A program made the position numbers and the translations under genes. Positions 26,976 to 35,922 of a DNA stretch of 64,000 nt are shown here, in pieces. Below the pieces are notes generated by a model that did not search any database, was not told the DNA's origin, and saw nothing but the letters and a program-made list of their open reading frames with translations. Position 1 is the first letter of the stretch. Every line of letters starts with the position of its first letter. Source of the DNA: Delftia sp. PS-11 (GTDB taxonomy: Bacteria; Pseudomonadota; Gammaproteobacteria; Burkholderiales; Burkholderiaceae_C); contig NZ_JACSYA010000027.1 of the NCBI RefSeq assembly GCF_029870285.1, forward strand, positions 1 through 64,000, in the 5' to 3' direction.

Positions 26976-28766
26976 TCACTTCTGGGCGATGTACTCGGGG
27001 CAGGCCATGACCAGGGTCAGGGCTGCGTAAATGCGGTTGAGCTGCCCGGCCGATGTGCCCGCCTGGATGGTGGCCACAGCGTTGTGGATCAGGGTCAGTG
27101 TGGCGGCTGAAACCTGGCTGCCGGCCAGCACCTGGTTGATTTCGGCGAGCAGGGCTGCCGGGTCGCCGGCCAGGGGCAGCAGCGTGCTGTAGTCGGCGCT
27201 CAGATCGCCAGCGCCGCTGCCCGTGACCACCCGCTGCATCCAGTTGACATAGCCGGCCACCGAAGTTTCGTTGGTAATCTGCAGCTCGGGGCCCGTCAGG
27301 CCCATGCTGGCCAGCGCGGTTCCTGGCGGCACATAGCCCGGGCGGAAGAAATTGAACACCGAGCCTGAACGCATGGGGCTCTGGCCCAGGCGGGAAGCTG
27401 CGTCAGAGGTGTCTCCGATCGCCCATTTGCCAGAAGGTGACGATGCCTTGAAGGCGCGGGCCCAGTTCAGGAAACGCACGACCGGCTCGCGCAGCTTGCC
27501 GTAGGTGGGTGCTGCGGCCAGGCTGGCGTCGCGGGCCTCCGGGTCGAGCAAGATGGCCCGGATCACGGCCTGCAGATCCCCCCGGACACCGGCTCCGTTG
27601 TCGCTGAAGGCGGCCGCCACCCGGGCCACGTAGCCGGGACTCGGGTTGCTGGTGACCAGGCGCTGGATCAATTGCCGGCTGATGAAAGGCGGCAGATTGG
27701 GATGCTTGAACAGGGTATCGAGCGCCGTATTGAGCGAATCAATGGCTCGGGTGCCTGCCGCAATGGTGATGCCCAGGAAGCTCTTGCTGCCGGTTTCATG
27801 GGTGCTGGCGTTGTTCACCATGGGGCGCATCTGAAAATCCGGCGGATAGGGCGACGTCAGGCCGGACGTGTCCACATTCCAGCCCGTGAAGACACGCGCC
27901 AGCCCGCTCACATCGGCCTGGCGGTAGGTTTCCTGCGCTGCGCCATCGCTGCCGGTTTTGACCGTGCCATCGGCATTGAGCTGCTGCAGTCCGATCGTGA
28001 ACAGTTGCATCAGCTCACGGGCGTAGTTCTCGTCGGGCTGGCTGCCGGTGGTGGGATTGGCCTTGGGATTGCCACGGTAGGTCAGGTAGTAGCCCATGGC
28101 CGGGCTCAGGGAAATCTGTTGCAGCAGCGTGCGGTAATTGCCGAAAGCGTTGGCCTCCAGAATGTCCAGGTAATAGCCGACGCAAAACTGCCGCCACTGC
28201 GCGTTGATGCCAAGCACGGAAACTACGCAGATCTCCGACAGGGCCAGCACCATGCGCTGGCGCAGCGGATCGTCCGAGCTGATGAACTTGCGCCAGATGG
28301 AGTTGTCCAGGCCCGCCGCGTTGTTGATGTTGGCGGGATCCGCGTAGCCATTGGCCTTGAGCCATTCGCAGTGGCCCTGGCTGGCTGGCGCCTTGAACTG
28401 GGCACTGATCCAGTCGCTGTAGTTGCTGGCCATCAAGGCGTTGAGATCCGCCCTGCTGTAACCCAGGGTGGCCTGACTCAGAAACCGCCCGGCTTGCGCC
28501 ACGCTGGGGGCTGCAGCGGGCTGGCCAGGAGCCGTCGGCGCTGTCTGGCCGGGCGTTGTGGTCTGGCCTGTGGTACCGGGGGATTGCTGGCCCGGGCTGG
28601 CAGGCCCCGCAGTGCTCCCCCCTCCCCCGCCGCAGGCTGTCAGGCTGGCAAAAAGCGCGGCAGAGCCTGCCAGCGCAGCGGCGCGCCCGGCAGGAGTTGC
28701 CGTTTCAGGTGTCAGGGTTTGGGGAGATATAGCGACGGGCTGCAGGGCGTGGGGCTCGGTCTGCAT
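26976..28766 (-). CDS. DUF1800 family exported protein
   Basis: Protein of 596 aa. A hydrophobic segment at residues 28-44 ends with SLTAC, a possible lipobox. A low-complexity Gly/Thr/Pro/Gln stretch follows to about residue 90. The DUF1800 core starts at AGRFLSQATLGYSRADLNAL and contains RMVLALSEICVVS, the family motif ENYARELMQLFTIGL near residue 245, ARVFTGWN, and RQLIQRLVTSNPSPGYVARVA. The start at 28766 has a strong AAAGGAG ribosome site. It forms an operon with the DUF1501 gene 16 bp downstream. The biochemical role is unknown; the pair is predicted to act in the periplasm or at the cell surface. Confidence 0.9.
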   Translation of the reverse strand: MQTEPHALQPVAISPQTLTPETATPAGRAAALAGSAALFASLTACGGGGGSTAGPASPGQQSPGTTGQTTTPGQTAPTAPGQPAAAPSVAQAGRFLSQATLGYSRADLNALMASNYSDWISAQFKAPASQGHCEWLKANGYADPANINNAAGLDNSIWRKFISSDDPLRQRMVLALSEICVVSVLGINAQWRQFCVGYYLDILEANAFGNYRTLLQQISLSPAMGYYLTYRGNPKANPTTGSQPDENYARELMQLFTIGLQQLNADGTVKTGSDGAAQETYRQADVSGLARVFTGWNVDTSGLTSPYPPDFQMRPMVNNASTHETGSKSFLGITIAAGTRAIDSLNTALDTLFKHPNLPPFISRQLIQRLVTSNPSPGYVARVAAAFSDNGAGVRGDLQAVIRAILLDPEARDASLAAAPTYGKLREPVVRFLNWARAFKASSPSGKWAIGDTSDAASRLGQSPMRSGSVFNFFRPGYVPPGTALASMGLTGPELQITNETSVAGYVNWMQRVVTGSGAGDLSADYSTLLPLAGDPAALLAEINQVLAGSQVSAATLTLIHNAVATIQAGTSAGQLNRIYAALTLVMACPEYIAQK

Positions 28767-28967
28767 GGCGGCTCCTTTGCGGGCTCAATCCAGGTGAATG
28801 GCCGCCCATGGGGCTTGGCGGCACAGGGTGTGGGCAGACGCATCAGGCCGCCACCACAGTGGCCTGACTGGCTGGTCTGGCGATGATAGTGGGCTTGTGG
28901 CACTGCGGACGGCACAACGCGTTGTATTCAGCCCGATAGTGGCGGTAGAGCCACGAACCCCTGACCA

Positions 28968-29879
28968 TCAGTCCATGCCGGACGCGGATCCATAGGCCTG
29001 CAAGAGGCATTGCCGCAGCGCCTGGGCCGTGGGGCTCAGCACGCGGTCACGCCGTTGCAGCAGGCCCAGCGTGCGCCATACGTCCGGCGCAGTCAAAGGC
29101 ACGCCGCAGACCTGCGCATGGTCTTCTTTCAAGGCCAGTTGCGGAATGGCGGCAAGGCCCAGGCCGGCCTCCACCAGTGCCAGGGCTCCCGCTATATGGT
29201 TGCATTCATACCAGGCCACAGGCTGCTCGGGCAGTTCGGCCATCACCTGGTCCAGCAGCAGGCGGTTGCCGCTTTGGTGCGAGACCGAGACCAGGCGCTG
29301 CCCGGCCAATTCGGACCACTGCACCTGCGTGCGCCGGGCCCAGGGATGGCTGCGCGGCATGGCCAGCACATAGCGTTCGCGCGTCAGTGCCTCGAACCGC
29401 AGCGACGGGTCCTGGCTGCCGGTAAAACTCAGGCCGAAGTCCGCCTCGGCGCGCAACACGGCATCCAGAACCTGGCGCGTGCTTTCGTCAATGACGTGAA
29501 CCTGCACCTCGGGCTGTGCTGCGGCAAATGTCCGCAGCACAGGCGGCAGCAGGTTCGTGGCCACCGACGGGATACAGGCGATTGCCACACGCCCTCGGCG
29601 CAGTTTGAGCCGGTCATCCACACGCTGCACTGCTTCGTCGAGACCTGCCAGGGCCCTGCGGGCCTCCTGCAGGAATTCATGGCCCACGGCCGTCAGCTCC
29701 ACATGCCGGGTCGTGCGCTCCAGCAGCCGTGCACCCAGCACGGACTCCAGGCGCTCCACGCGCCGGCTCAGGGCCGGGGGAGACAGGAACAGGGCTTGCG
29801 CGGCCAGGCGAAAACTCGCTTTCTCAGCCGTTGTCACGAAAGCGATCAGCTCGCCCATATCGAATTTAATGCGCTGCAT
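28968..29879 (-). CDS. LysR-family transcriptional regulator
   Basis: Regulator of 303 aa. The N-terminal helix-turn-helix (MGELIAFVTTAEKASFRLAA, SPPALSRRVERLESVLGARLL) is followed by a substrate-binding-like effector domain. The start at 29879 (MQRIKFDMGEL) is preferred over 29891, which would lie next to the promoter palindrome. It is divergent from a Bug binding protein, ModA-like protein and porin set, with a perfect 18-bp palindrome between them, so it probably controls these uptake genes and itself. The inducer is not evident, but an organic acid taken up by the neighbours is likely. Confidence 0.9.
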   Translation of the reverse strand: MQRIKFDMGELIAFVTTAEKASFRLAAQALFLSPPALSRRVERLESVLGARLLERTTRHVELTAVGHEFLQEARRALAGLDEAVQRVDDRLKLRRGRVAIACIPSVATNLLPPVLRTFAAAQPEVQVHVIDESTRQVLDAVLRAEADFGLSFTGSQDPSLRFEALTRERYVLAMPRSHPWARRTQVQWSELAGQRLVSVSHQSGNRLLLDQVMAELPEQPVAWYECNHIAGALALVEAGLGLAAIPQLALKEDHAQVCGVPLTAPDVWRTLGLLQRRDRVLSPTAQALRQCLLQAYGSASGMD

Positions 29880-29892
29880 GCAACAATTCATT

Positions 29893-29910
29893 TGTAAATT
29901 GCAATTTACA
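29893..29910. promoter_or_regulatory. 18-bp perfect palindrome, likely LysR operator
   Basis: tgtaaattgcaatttaca is perfectly self-complementary and contains the T-N11-A pattern of LysR binding sites. It sits 13 bp upstream of the lysR-like start codon and 75 bp upstream of the divergent binding-protein gene. Confidence 0.75.
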
Positions 29911-29985
29911 GAATATCACTGACTTCATAGGATGGCGACCTTTGCACGGCCGGCGACGATATTCCGGCCATCAGACGGAGACAGC

Positions 29986-30960
29986 ATGCAAAAACGTACT
30001 CTTATCGTTGCCGGCGCCTTGGCCACCGGCGTTTTCCTGGCCACCGGCAGCGTCCATGCGCAGGACTTCCCTCCCAAGAAGCCCGTGACCATGGTGGTGG
30101 GGTTTGCCGCAGGTGGCTCTGCTGATATTGCCGCCCGCGTGATCGCCAAGAAGCTGGGCGAAAACATCGGCCAGAGCGTGGTGGTGGAAAACAAGCCAGG
30201 CGCCGGCGGCAATCTGGCCCATACACAAGTCGCCAACGGCGTCTCCGACGGCTCGGTGCTGCTGTTCGGCTCCATCGGCCCGCTGAGCATCGCGCCTCAT
30301 TTCATGAAGCTCAGCTACGATCCGCTCAAGGATCTGGCGCCCATCACCATGGGGGTGAGCTTTCCCAACGTGCTGGTGGTGCCCGCCGCCTCTGGCATCA
30401 AAACGCTGGGCGAGTTCGTCGCCAAGGCCAAGCGCGAGCCCGGCAAGCTGGACTTTGCGTCCACAGGCCCTGGTTCTGCAGCACACCTGGCTGGCGAACT
30501 GCTCAATGATGTCGCCAAGATAGATACTTTGCACGTGCCCTACAAGGGCGGCGCCCCTGCGCTGCAGGATGTGCTGGGCAATCGCGTGACATCCTTCTAC
30601 GCGGCCCCGCCTACGGCCCTGCCCCATATCGAGTCCGGCAAGCTCATTCCACTGGCGACCACCGGCCTGGCACGCCCGGCCTACCTGCCCAACGTGCCGA
30701 CCGTGGCGGAAACCTTCCCCGGCTTCAATGCCACCAACTGGTATGCCTTCGTGGCTTCGGCCAAGACACCCAAGCCGCTGCTGGACCGCTGGAACACGGA
30801 AATCGTCAAGGTGCTGAACACCCCCGAGGTGCGTGAAAACCTGCTCAAACACGGCCAGACGGCAGCCCCCAGCAGCCGTGAGGAACTGGGCAAGTTCATC
30901 GCTGCAGAGAACACCAAGTGGGGCCGCATCATCCGCGAACGCAAGATCACTGCCGATTGA
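29986..30960 (+). CDS. Bug-family (TTT) periplasmic substrate-binding protein
   Basis: Tripartite tricarboxylate transporter receptor of 324 aa. Its signal peptide ends SVHAQ. Family hallmarks are PVTMVVGFAAGGSADIAAR, NKPGAGGNLAHTQVA, VPYKGGAPALQDVLG and LPNVPTVAETFPGF. Such proteins bind carboxylates, often aromatic or dicarboxylic acids, in the periplasm. The start at 29986 has a GGAG ribosome site and begins the signal peptide. It is the first gene of the set controlled by the divergent LysR gene. As usual for Bug proteins in this order, no TctA/TctB membrane genes lie nearby. Confidence 0.92.
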   Translation: MQKRTLIVAGALATGVFLATGSVHAQDFPPKKPVTMVVGFAAGGSADIAARVIAKKLGENIGQSVVVENKPGAGGNLAHTQVANGVSDGSVLLFGSIGPLSIAPHFMKLSYDPLKDLAPITMGVSFPNVLVVPAASGIKTLGEFVAKAKREPGKLDFASTGPGSAAHLAGELLNDVAKIDTLHVPYKGGAPALQDVLGNRVTSFYAAPPTALPHIESGKLIPLATTGLARPAYLPNVPTVAETFPGFNATNWYAFVASAKTPKPLLDRWNTEIVKVLNTPEVRENLLKHGQTAAPSSREELGKFIAAENTKWGRIIRERKITAD

Positions 30961-31004
30961 CCGGGCAGCTCTGAATCTTTCCACCAACAACCAGGAGACA
31001 AGCC

Positions 31005-31838
31005 ATGCCAACCAACAATCCTCAAAAGCCTCTTTCTGCCATGCGCCGGCGCACGCTGGGCGCTTTGCTGGGCGGTGCACTGAGCCTGGGCCTCGCCCTG
31101 GGCTCGGCCGCGCCCAGCAATGCCCAGGCCGCCGAAATCCGGGTCGTGACTTCCGGCGGTTTCTCGGCCGCGTATGACCAGCTCGTGCCCCTGTACGAGC
31201 AGGCCACAGGCCACAAGGTCGTCACCTCACGAGGCGCCTCCATTGGCAATGCGCCGGACTCCATCCCCAGCCGGATGGCGCGCGGCGAGCAATTTGATGT
31301 GGTCATCCTGGCGGATTCGGCGCTGGACGATCTGATTGGCAAAGGCAAGGTGCAGCAGGGCAGCCGCGTGGATCTGGCGCGCTCCATGATCGGCATGAGC
31401 GTGCGCAAGGGCACGCCCAAGCCGGATATCAGCACCGTGCAGACACTCAAGCAGACCCTGCTGGATGCCAAGACGATTGCCTATTCCGCCAGCGCCAGCG
31501 GCACCTACCTGTCCAACGAACTCTTCCCGCGCCTGGGCGTGGCCGAGCAGATGAAGGGCAAGGCCACCAAGATCTACAGCGAGCGCGTGGGGGCGGTGGT
31601 GCTGCGCGGAGATGCAGAGATCGGTTTCCAGCAGGTGAGCGAGCTTTTGCCGTTCAAGGAGCTGGAATTCGTGGGCCCGCTGCCCGACGAAGTTCAGCAG
31701 CGCGTGTTCTTCTCGGCAGGCGTTGCCGTGGGCTCGCAGGACCCTGAGGCAGCCCGCCACCTGATCAAGTTCCTGGCGGCACCTGCAGCAGCTTCGATTG
31801 TGCGAAGCACAGGCATGGAGCCTGCCGCTGCGCGCTGA
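31005..31838 (+). CDS. ModA-like periplasmic substrate-binding protein
   Basis: Binding protein of 277 aa in the molybdate-binding (ModA-like) superfamily. The signal peptide contains RRRTLGALLGGALSLGLALG and is cleaved near AQAAE. Landmarks are IRVVTSGGFSAAYDQLVPLY, EQFDVVILADSALDDLIGKG, YSASASGTYLSNELFPRLG and a C-terminal FLAAPAAASIVRSTGMEP, typical for this group. Many relatives in Burkholderiales bind organic anions, not molybdate, and the lack of modB/modC here fits that. It follows the Bug gene by 44 bp and precedes a porin gene. Confidence 0.88.
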   Translation: MPTNNPQKPLSAMRRRTLGALLGGALSLGLALGSAAPSNAQAAEIRVVTSGGFSAAYDQLVPLYEQATGHKVVTSRGASIGNAPDSIPSRMARGEQFDVVILADSALDDLIGKGKVQQGSRVDLARSMIGMSVRKGTPKPDISTVQTLKQTLLDAKTIAYSASASGTYLSNELFPRLGVAEQMKGKATKIYSERVGAVVLRGDAEIGFQQVSELLPFKELEFVGPLPDEVQQRVFFSAGVAVGSQDPEAARHLIKFLAAPAAASIVRSTGMEPAAAR

Positions 31839-31954
31839 CCCTGGCGACTGCCGGGTCCTCTTCCCCACCTCTTCTTCAGCCCAAAGCCTGCATGCACGAG
31901 CGCCCGCACTGCGGTGCGGCGCTGCCTTGCTGCGCGCTTTTTCTGTCCAAAATT

Positions 31955-33034
31955 ATGTCCATCAAATCCCTGGCGTGGACCGCCGCGATTGCCATTCCTG
32001 CCTTTGCCCTTCCCGCTGGCGCATTTGCGCAAACCAGCCTGACGATCTATGGCATTGCCGATGCGGGGCTGCGCTACAGCAGCGGCCTGACTGCAGCGAA
32101 CGCCCCCAGCACCAACTCCAGCACCGCGCTTTCCAGCGGCGTCAACACCACCAGCCGCTTCGGGTTTCGCGGCCGCGAAGACCTGGGAGGCGGCATGTAC
32201 GCCCTGTTCAACCTGGAGACAGGCCTGAACATCGACGCAGGAACCACCGCCAACGCGAACAAATTCTTTGACCGCGCAGCCATCGTGGGCCTGGGCAGCT
32301 CCTGGGGCCAAGTGACGGCAGGCCGCCAGACCAATGTGCTTGCCGACGCGATCAGTCCGGTCGATCCTGTGGGCATGCGCTTTGCCGCTTTCAACCCCAA
32401 TATCGCCACCGCCGCCTTGAGCAGCCACGGCCTGGGCCTCGAATACGGCAGTGCGGGCGCCAACACCGGCTCTTACCGGCTGGACAACTCCCTGAAATAC
32501 ACAGGCCGCTTCGGTGCCTGGACTGCGCGCGCCATGTACAGCTTTGGCGAAACCACGCAAGGCGGCGCAGCCCGCTCTTCCGCTGGCGCAGGCCTGGCCT
32601 ACACCAGCAAGCTGCTGACAGCGTCAGGCGCCTACCAGCGCTTCAAAACCGCAGACAATCTGGAGCTGAATGCAGCGACCCTGGGCGCAGCGGTCAACTG
32701 GGGCAATGTGCGCATCGCGCTGAACACCGCGCGTAGCGACGGACAGACCACAGCTAGCCGCCGCACCGTGCAGCGTGTGCATTCGCTGGGAGCCACGTGG
32801 TCGGCCCATGCCTCCCTGGACCTGACAGCGGCCCTGTACCGCGTGGATCGCGAGCGCACTGGCAGCGCATCGGACGGCTATACGCGTGCCATGCTGTTCG
32901 CGGAATACAAGCTGTCGCAGCGCAGCAAGCTTTACGCGGAGCTGGACAGCACACGCTGGAGCGGCGGCTACCAGGGCGCCGCGAACAAGGATCGTGCCAC
33001 CGGCATCACGGCAGGCTTGATGCACACCTTCTGA
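31955..33034 (+). CDS. Gram-negative porin (Omp32/porin_4 family)
   Basis: Outer-membrane general porin of 359 aa. The signal peptide ends GAFAQ. The mature protein opens [16 protein letters not shown] and contains [22 protein letters not shown], the usual first strands of betaproteobacterial porins. It finishes with aromatic residue F (GLMHTF), the beta-barrel sorting signal. The start at 31955 gives the signal peptide directly. It lies 116 bp after the ModA-like gene; together they may form one uptake route with the porin as entry pore. A strong hairpin follows. Confidence 0.93.
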   Translation: MSIKSLAWTAAIAIPAFALPAGAFAQTSLTIYGIADAGLRYSSGLTAANAPSTNSSTALSSGVNTTSRFGFRGREDLGGGMYALFNLETGLNIDAGTTANANKFFDRAAIVGLGSSWGQVTAGRQTNVLADAISPVDPVGMRFAAFNPNIATAALSSHGLGLEYGSAGANTGSYRLDNSLKYTGRFGAWTARAMYSFGETTQGGAARSSAGAGLAYTSKLLTASGAYQRFKTADNLELNAATLGAAVNWGNVRIALNTARSDGQTTASRRTVQRVHSLGATWSAHASLDLTAALYRVDRERTGSASDGYTRAMLFAEYKLSQRSKLYAELDSTRWSGGYQGAANKDRATGITAGLMHTF

Positions 33035-33046
33035 CAATCAAGCCTC

Positions 33047-33083
33047 CGCCAGGGCGGCTGCCAAGGGGGCAGCCGCCCTGGCG
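33047..33083 (+). terminator. Strong hairpin terminator after porin
   Basis: Perfect 16-bp GC-rich stem (cgccagggcggctgcc / ggcagccgccctggcg) with a 5-nt loop, starting 13 bp after the porin stop. The following sequence begins tgttg, a weak T-rich tail. Confidence 0.75.
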
Positions 33084-33131
33084 TGTTGCCATCCAGTTGC
33101 ACGCGCAAACGCAGATTAGGCGTTCATCATC

Positions 33132-33168
33132 TGACGCGCGTCAACTTAGCATGCTACATAAGCATGCT
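33132..33168. promoter_or_regulatory. Clustered palindromes upstream of chemoreceptor
   Basis: A 12-bp palindrome tgacgcgcgtca (33132-33143) is followed by two copies of AGCATGCT (33148 and 33161), each self-complementary, with starts 13 bp apart. They lie in the region between the porin terminator and the chemoreceptor gene. The spacing is near one helical turn and suggests a binding site for a dimeric regulator. Confidence 0.4.
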
Positions 33169-33318
33169 GACTCATACATTACCACCTCAAAGACTGCACA
33201 GCTATGGCCTGTGCAGGCGCAGGCAGAAGGCGGCCAGCGCCACAATGACTCCCCCCTTTGTTCCCGCATCCGTGCAGCGGCAGTGTCCTGCCATGTTTTG
33301 CGCACGCATGCCTCGCCG

Positions 33319-34971
33319 ATGAATTTCCAGCAACTTTCCCTCACCCGGAAACTGACGATCGCTTTTTCTGTCCTTATCGCTTTTCTGGTGGGCGTGTCCG
33401 CTCTGGCCGTGATCAGCCTGAAGCAGTCCCAGAGCACGTTCGACAACTTCATCACGGATGAATTCAGCCGTGGCGGGCTGGCACGGGATGTCCGCGCCGC
33501 AGCCAGCGCACGCGCCATTGCAGCGCGCAATCTGATCTTGCTCAACAGCCCGCAGGACATCCAGGCAGAGACACAGGCCGTCAATGCAGCGCATGCCCGC
33601 GTTCAAGAGCGCCTGGCAATGCTCAAGCAGGCCGCATCGAACACCAAAGACATCTCTGCCAAAGAGCGTGCGCTGCTGGAAAGGCTACAAGCGCTGGAGG
33701 CACAGTACGGCCCTGTCGCCATGGACATCGTGGCCAAGTCACTGGCCGGGCGTAAAGAAGAGGCGATTGCCAAAATCAATGCCGAATGCCAGCCGCTGCT
33801 CAAGCAGCTGATCGGTACCACGACCGAATACTCGCGCCTCATCGCCGAGCTGGGAACGCAGGAAATCCAGGATTCGGCACGGATTTTCCGCGCCAAGCGC
33901 CTGGTTCTGATCGGCTGCTCTATTGTTGCCGTCGCGATCGCCATTGCATTGGCCATGCTCATACAGCGCAGCCTGATGCACGCGCTGGGTGCCGACCCGC
34001 ATGGCCTGCGCACAGCAGCGGAGAACGTTGCCGCTGGCAACCTGGGCCCCGTGCCGGGCGCATCCATGGCTCCCGGCAGCAGCGTGCTGGCATCGCTGGG
34101 GGAGATGCAAACATCGCTGGCAGGCCTGGTCAGCCGTGTGCGGGCATCGGCCCATGCCATCGAGACGCAGTCACTGGAAATTGCCTCGGGCAATGCCGAT
34201 CTCGCGCTGCGCACAGAGCAACAGGCCGGCAATCTGCAACAAAGCGCATCCTCGATGGAACAGATGGCGGCAGCAGTACGGCAAAGCTCGGATACTGCGC
34301 AGCAGGCCAGCCAGCTGGCATCGGCAGCCCGCGTGGCAGCAGAGCATGGCGGCTCTGTGGTGGGCCAGGTGATTACCACCATGGGCGAAATCACAGCCAG
34401 CTCACGCAAGATCGAGGAAATCACCGGGGTGATCGACTCCATTGCCTTCCAGACCAACATCCTGGCACTGAACGCCGCTGTCGAGGCGGCCCGGGCCGGC
34501 GAACAAGGGCGCGGCTTTGCGGTGGTGGCCGGCGAGGTTCGGTCGCTGGCACAGCGAAGCGCCCAGGCAGCCCAGGAGATCAAGGCGCTGATCGAGGCCA
34601 GCGTCGAGCGCGTGGCGACAGGTTCGTCCTTGGTGAATACTGCGGGCGAAGCGATGACAGAGATCGTCGGCGAGGTCAATCGCGTTGCGGACCTGATTGG
34701 AGAAATCAGTGCCGCCGCGCATGAGCAAACCACCGGGATCGGACACATCAGCCATGCCGTAGCGCAGCTGGACCAGTCCACCCGGCAAAATGCCGAATTG
34801 GTGGCGGCGATGGCGTCAGCCACCAGCCACCTGAACCAGCAGGCTCACGGTCTGGTGGACGCCGTCGCCGTCTTTCAGCTGGACGCCAGCCCGCTTGCGG
34901 CCCTCGCGCCGCCAGCTACAGCCCAGGCAGGTCCCCAGCGCCAGCCAGCGGCTGGCGCGCCAGCGCAATGA
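33319..34971 (+). CDS. Methyl-accepting chemotaxis protein
   Basis: Transmembrane chemoreceptor of 550 aa. TM1 is at residues 12-34, a helical periplasmic domain (four-helix-bundle type, rich in Ala, Gln and Lys) follows, and TM2 is at about 195-217. A HAMP domain leads to the signalling hairpin with the conserved tip ([40 protein letters not shown]). The start at 33319 ([16 protein letters not shown]) gives the short cytoplasmic N-terminus expected. It ends with a Pro/Ala/Gln-rich tail. Its last 56 nt overlap the end of the convergent metR gene. The ligand is unknown. Confidence 0.92.
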   Translation: MNFQQLSLTRKLTIAFSVLIAFLVGVSALAVISLKQSQSTFDNFITDEFSRGGLARDVRAAASARAIAARNLILLNSPQDIQAETQAVNAAHARVQERLAMLKQAASNTKDISAKERALLERLQALEAQYGPVAMDIVAKSLAGRKEEAIAKINAECQPLLKQLIGTTTEYSRLIAELGTQEIQDSARIFRAKRLVLIGCSIVAVAIAIALAMLIQRSLMHALGADPHGLRTAAENVAAGNLGPVPGASMAPGSSVLASLGEMQTSLAGLVSRVRASAHAIETQSLEIASGNADLALRTEQQAGNLQQSASSMEQMAAAVRQSSDTAQQASQLASAARVAAEHGGSVVGQVITTMGEITASSRKIEEITGVIDSIAFQTNILALNAAVEAARAGEQGRGFAVVAGEVRSLAQRSAQAAQEIKALIEASVERVATGSSLVNTAGEAMTEIVGEVNRVADLIGEISAAAHEQTTGIGHISHAVAQLDQSTRQNAELVAAMASATSHLNQQAHGLVDAVAVFQLDASPLAALAPPATAQAGPQRQPAAGAPAQ

Positions 34972-35827
34972 ACGCCTGCAGATAGTCGGCCTGCAGATCC
35001 GCCTCGCGCGCTCCCAGGAAAATCTGCTTGGCGATGCCACCGGGCCCCAGGCGCACGGGCACCACATCGAGCCTGTGCGCATACTCCTGCACCAGCCACC
35101 TTGGCAGTGCGGCCACGCCACGTCCGCTGGCGACCATCTGCATCATGATGTCCGTGGTTTCGATGACCTTCTGGCGGCGCGGCGTGATGCCTGCAGGCGT
35201 CAGGAACTGGCTGTAGATGTCCAGCCGGTCTGTGGGCACGGGATAGGTGATCAGCACCTCTGTGGCCAGTTGGGCCGGCTCGGCGTAGTCGGCACCAGCC
35301 AGAGCATGAGCGCCCGGGACCACCAGCACCTGCTCATAGTCGAACACCGGCACGAACTCCAGGCCGGGCTTGAACAGCGGATCGGGGGTGACCAGCAGGT
35401 CGATCTCGTAGCCGAACAGCGCGCCGAGGCCGCCGAACTGGAATTTCTGCTTCACGTCCACCTCCACATCGGGCCAGGCAGCCAGATAGGGCGCAACGAT
35501 CTTGAGCAGCCACTGGTAGCAGGGGTGACACTCCATGCCGATGCGCAGCGCCCCTCGCTCGCCCCGGGCGAACTGGCGCAGCCGTTGCTCGGCCAGATCC
35601 AGCTGTGGCAGCACGCGCTGGGCTACCGCCAGCAGATACTGGCCCGCCTGCGTCAGACGCAGGCTGCGGCCCTCGCGCAGCCAGATATCCGTGCCCAGCT
35701 GCTGCTCTAGTTTTTTCATGCTGTGGCTCAGCGCCGACTGCGTCACGCACAACACGCTGGCTGCGGCAGTCAGAGAACCCTGCAACTCCACCTCACGGAT
35801 GATGGACAAATGGACTCTTTCCAGCAT
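34916..35827 (-). CDS. metR: MetR, LysR-type regulator of methionine synthesis
   Basis: LysR-family regulator of 303 aa. The N-terminal helix-turn-helix ([37 protein letters not shown]) and the effector domain ([16 protein letters not shown]) match MetR, which senses homocysteine and activates metE. It is divergent from metE, the classic arrangement. Two TGAATTCA octamers lie in the shared promoter region. The 3' end overlaps the convergent chemoreceptor gene by 56 nt. This removes room for a terminator between them and probably creates overlapping transcripts. Confidence 0.93.
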   Translation of the reverse strand: MLERVHLSIIREVELQGSLTAAASVLCVTQSALSHSMKKLEQQLGTDIWLREGRSLRLTQAGQYLLAVAQRVLPQLDLAEQRLRQFARGERGALRIGMECHPCYQWLLKIVAPYLAAWPDVEVDVKQKFQFGGLGALFGYEIDLLVTPDPLFKPGLEFVPVFDYEQVLVVPGAHALAGADYAEPAQLATEVLITYPVPTDRLDIYSQFLTPAGITPRRQKVIETTDIMMQMVASGRGVAALPRWLVQEYAHRLDVVPVRLGPGGIAKQIFLGAREADLQADYLQAFIALARQPLAGAGDLPGL

Positions 35828-35830
35828 TTA

Positions 35831-35905
35831 TGAATTCAACTCATTTATATGTGAGATAAGACCATTTTACTTCATTGAAAAGTCTGCATACCATCGGTGA
35901 ATTCA
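35831..35905. promoter_or_regulatory. metR-metE control region with paired TGAATTCA sites
   Basis: Palindromic octamer TGAATTCA occurs at 35831-35838 and 35898-35905, 67 bp apart, next to the metR and metE starts respectively. A TTCATTGAA lies between them at 35871. MetR sites in enterobacteria are built from TGAA/TTCA half-sites, so these are good candidates, but the half-site spacing differs from the E. coli consensus. Confidence 0.55.
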
Positions 35906-35922
35906 TTGATATGGAGAGCAGC

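Noticed and set aside
27672..28886. 404-residue antisense frame opposite the DUF1800 gene
   Set aside because: Low-complexity GC-driven frame; the minus-strand gene has the DUF1800 motifs and a good ribosome site.
33047..33083. Mobile-element end or attachment site at the strong inverted repeat after the porin
   Set aside because: Position right after a stop codon, short loop and GC-rich stem are those of a transcription terminator; no transposase or direct repeats nearby.
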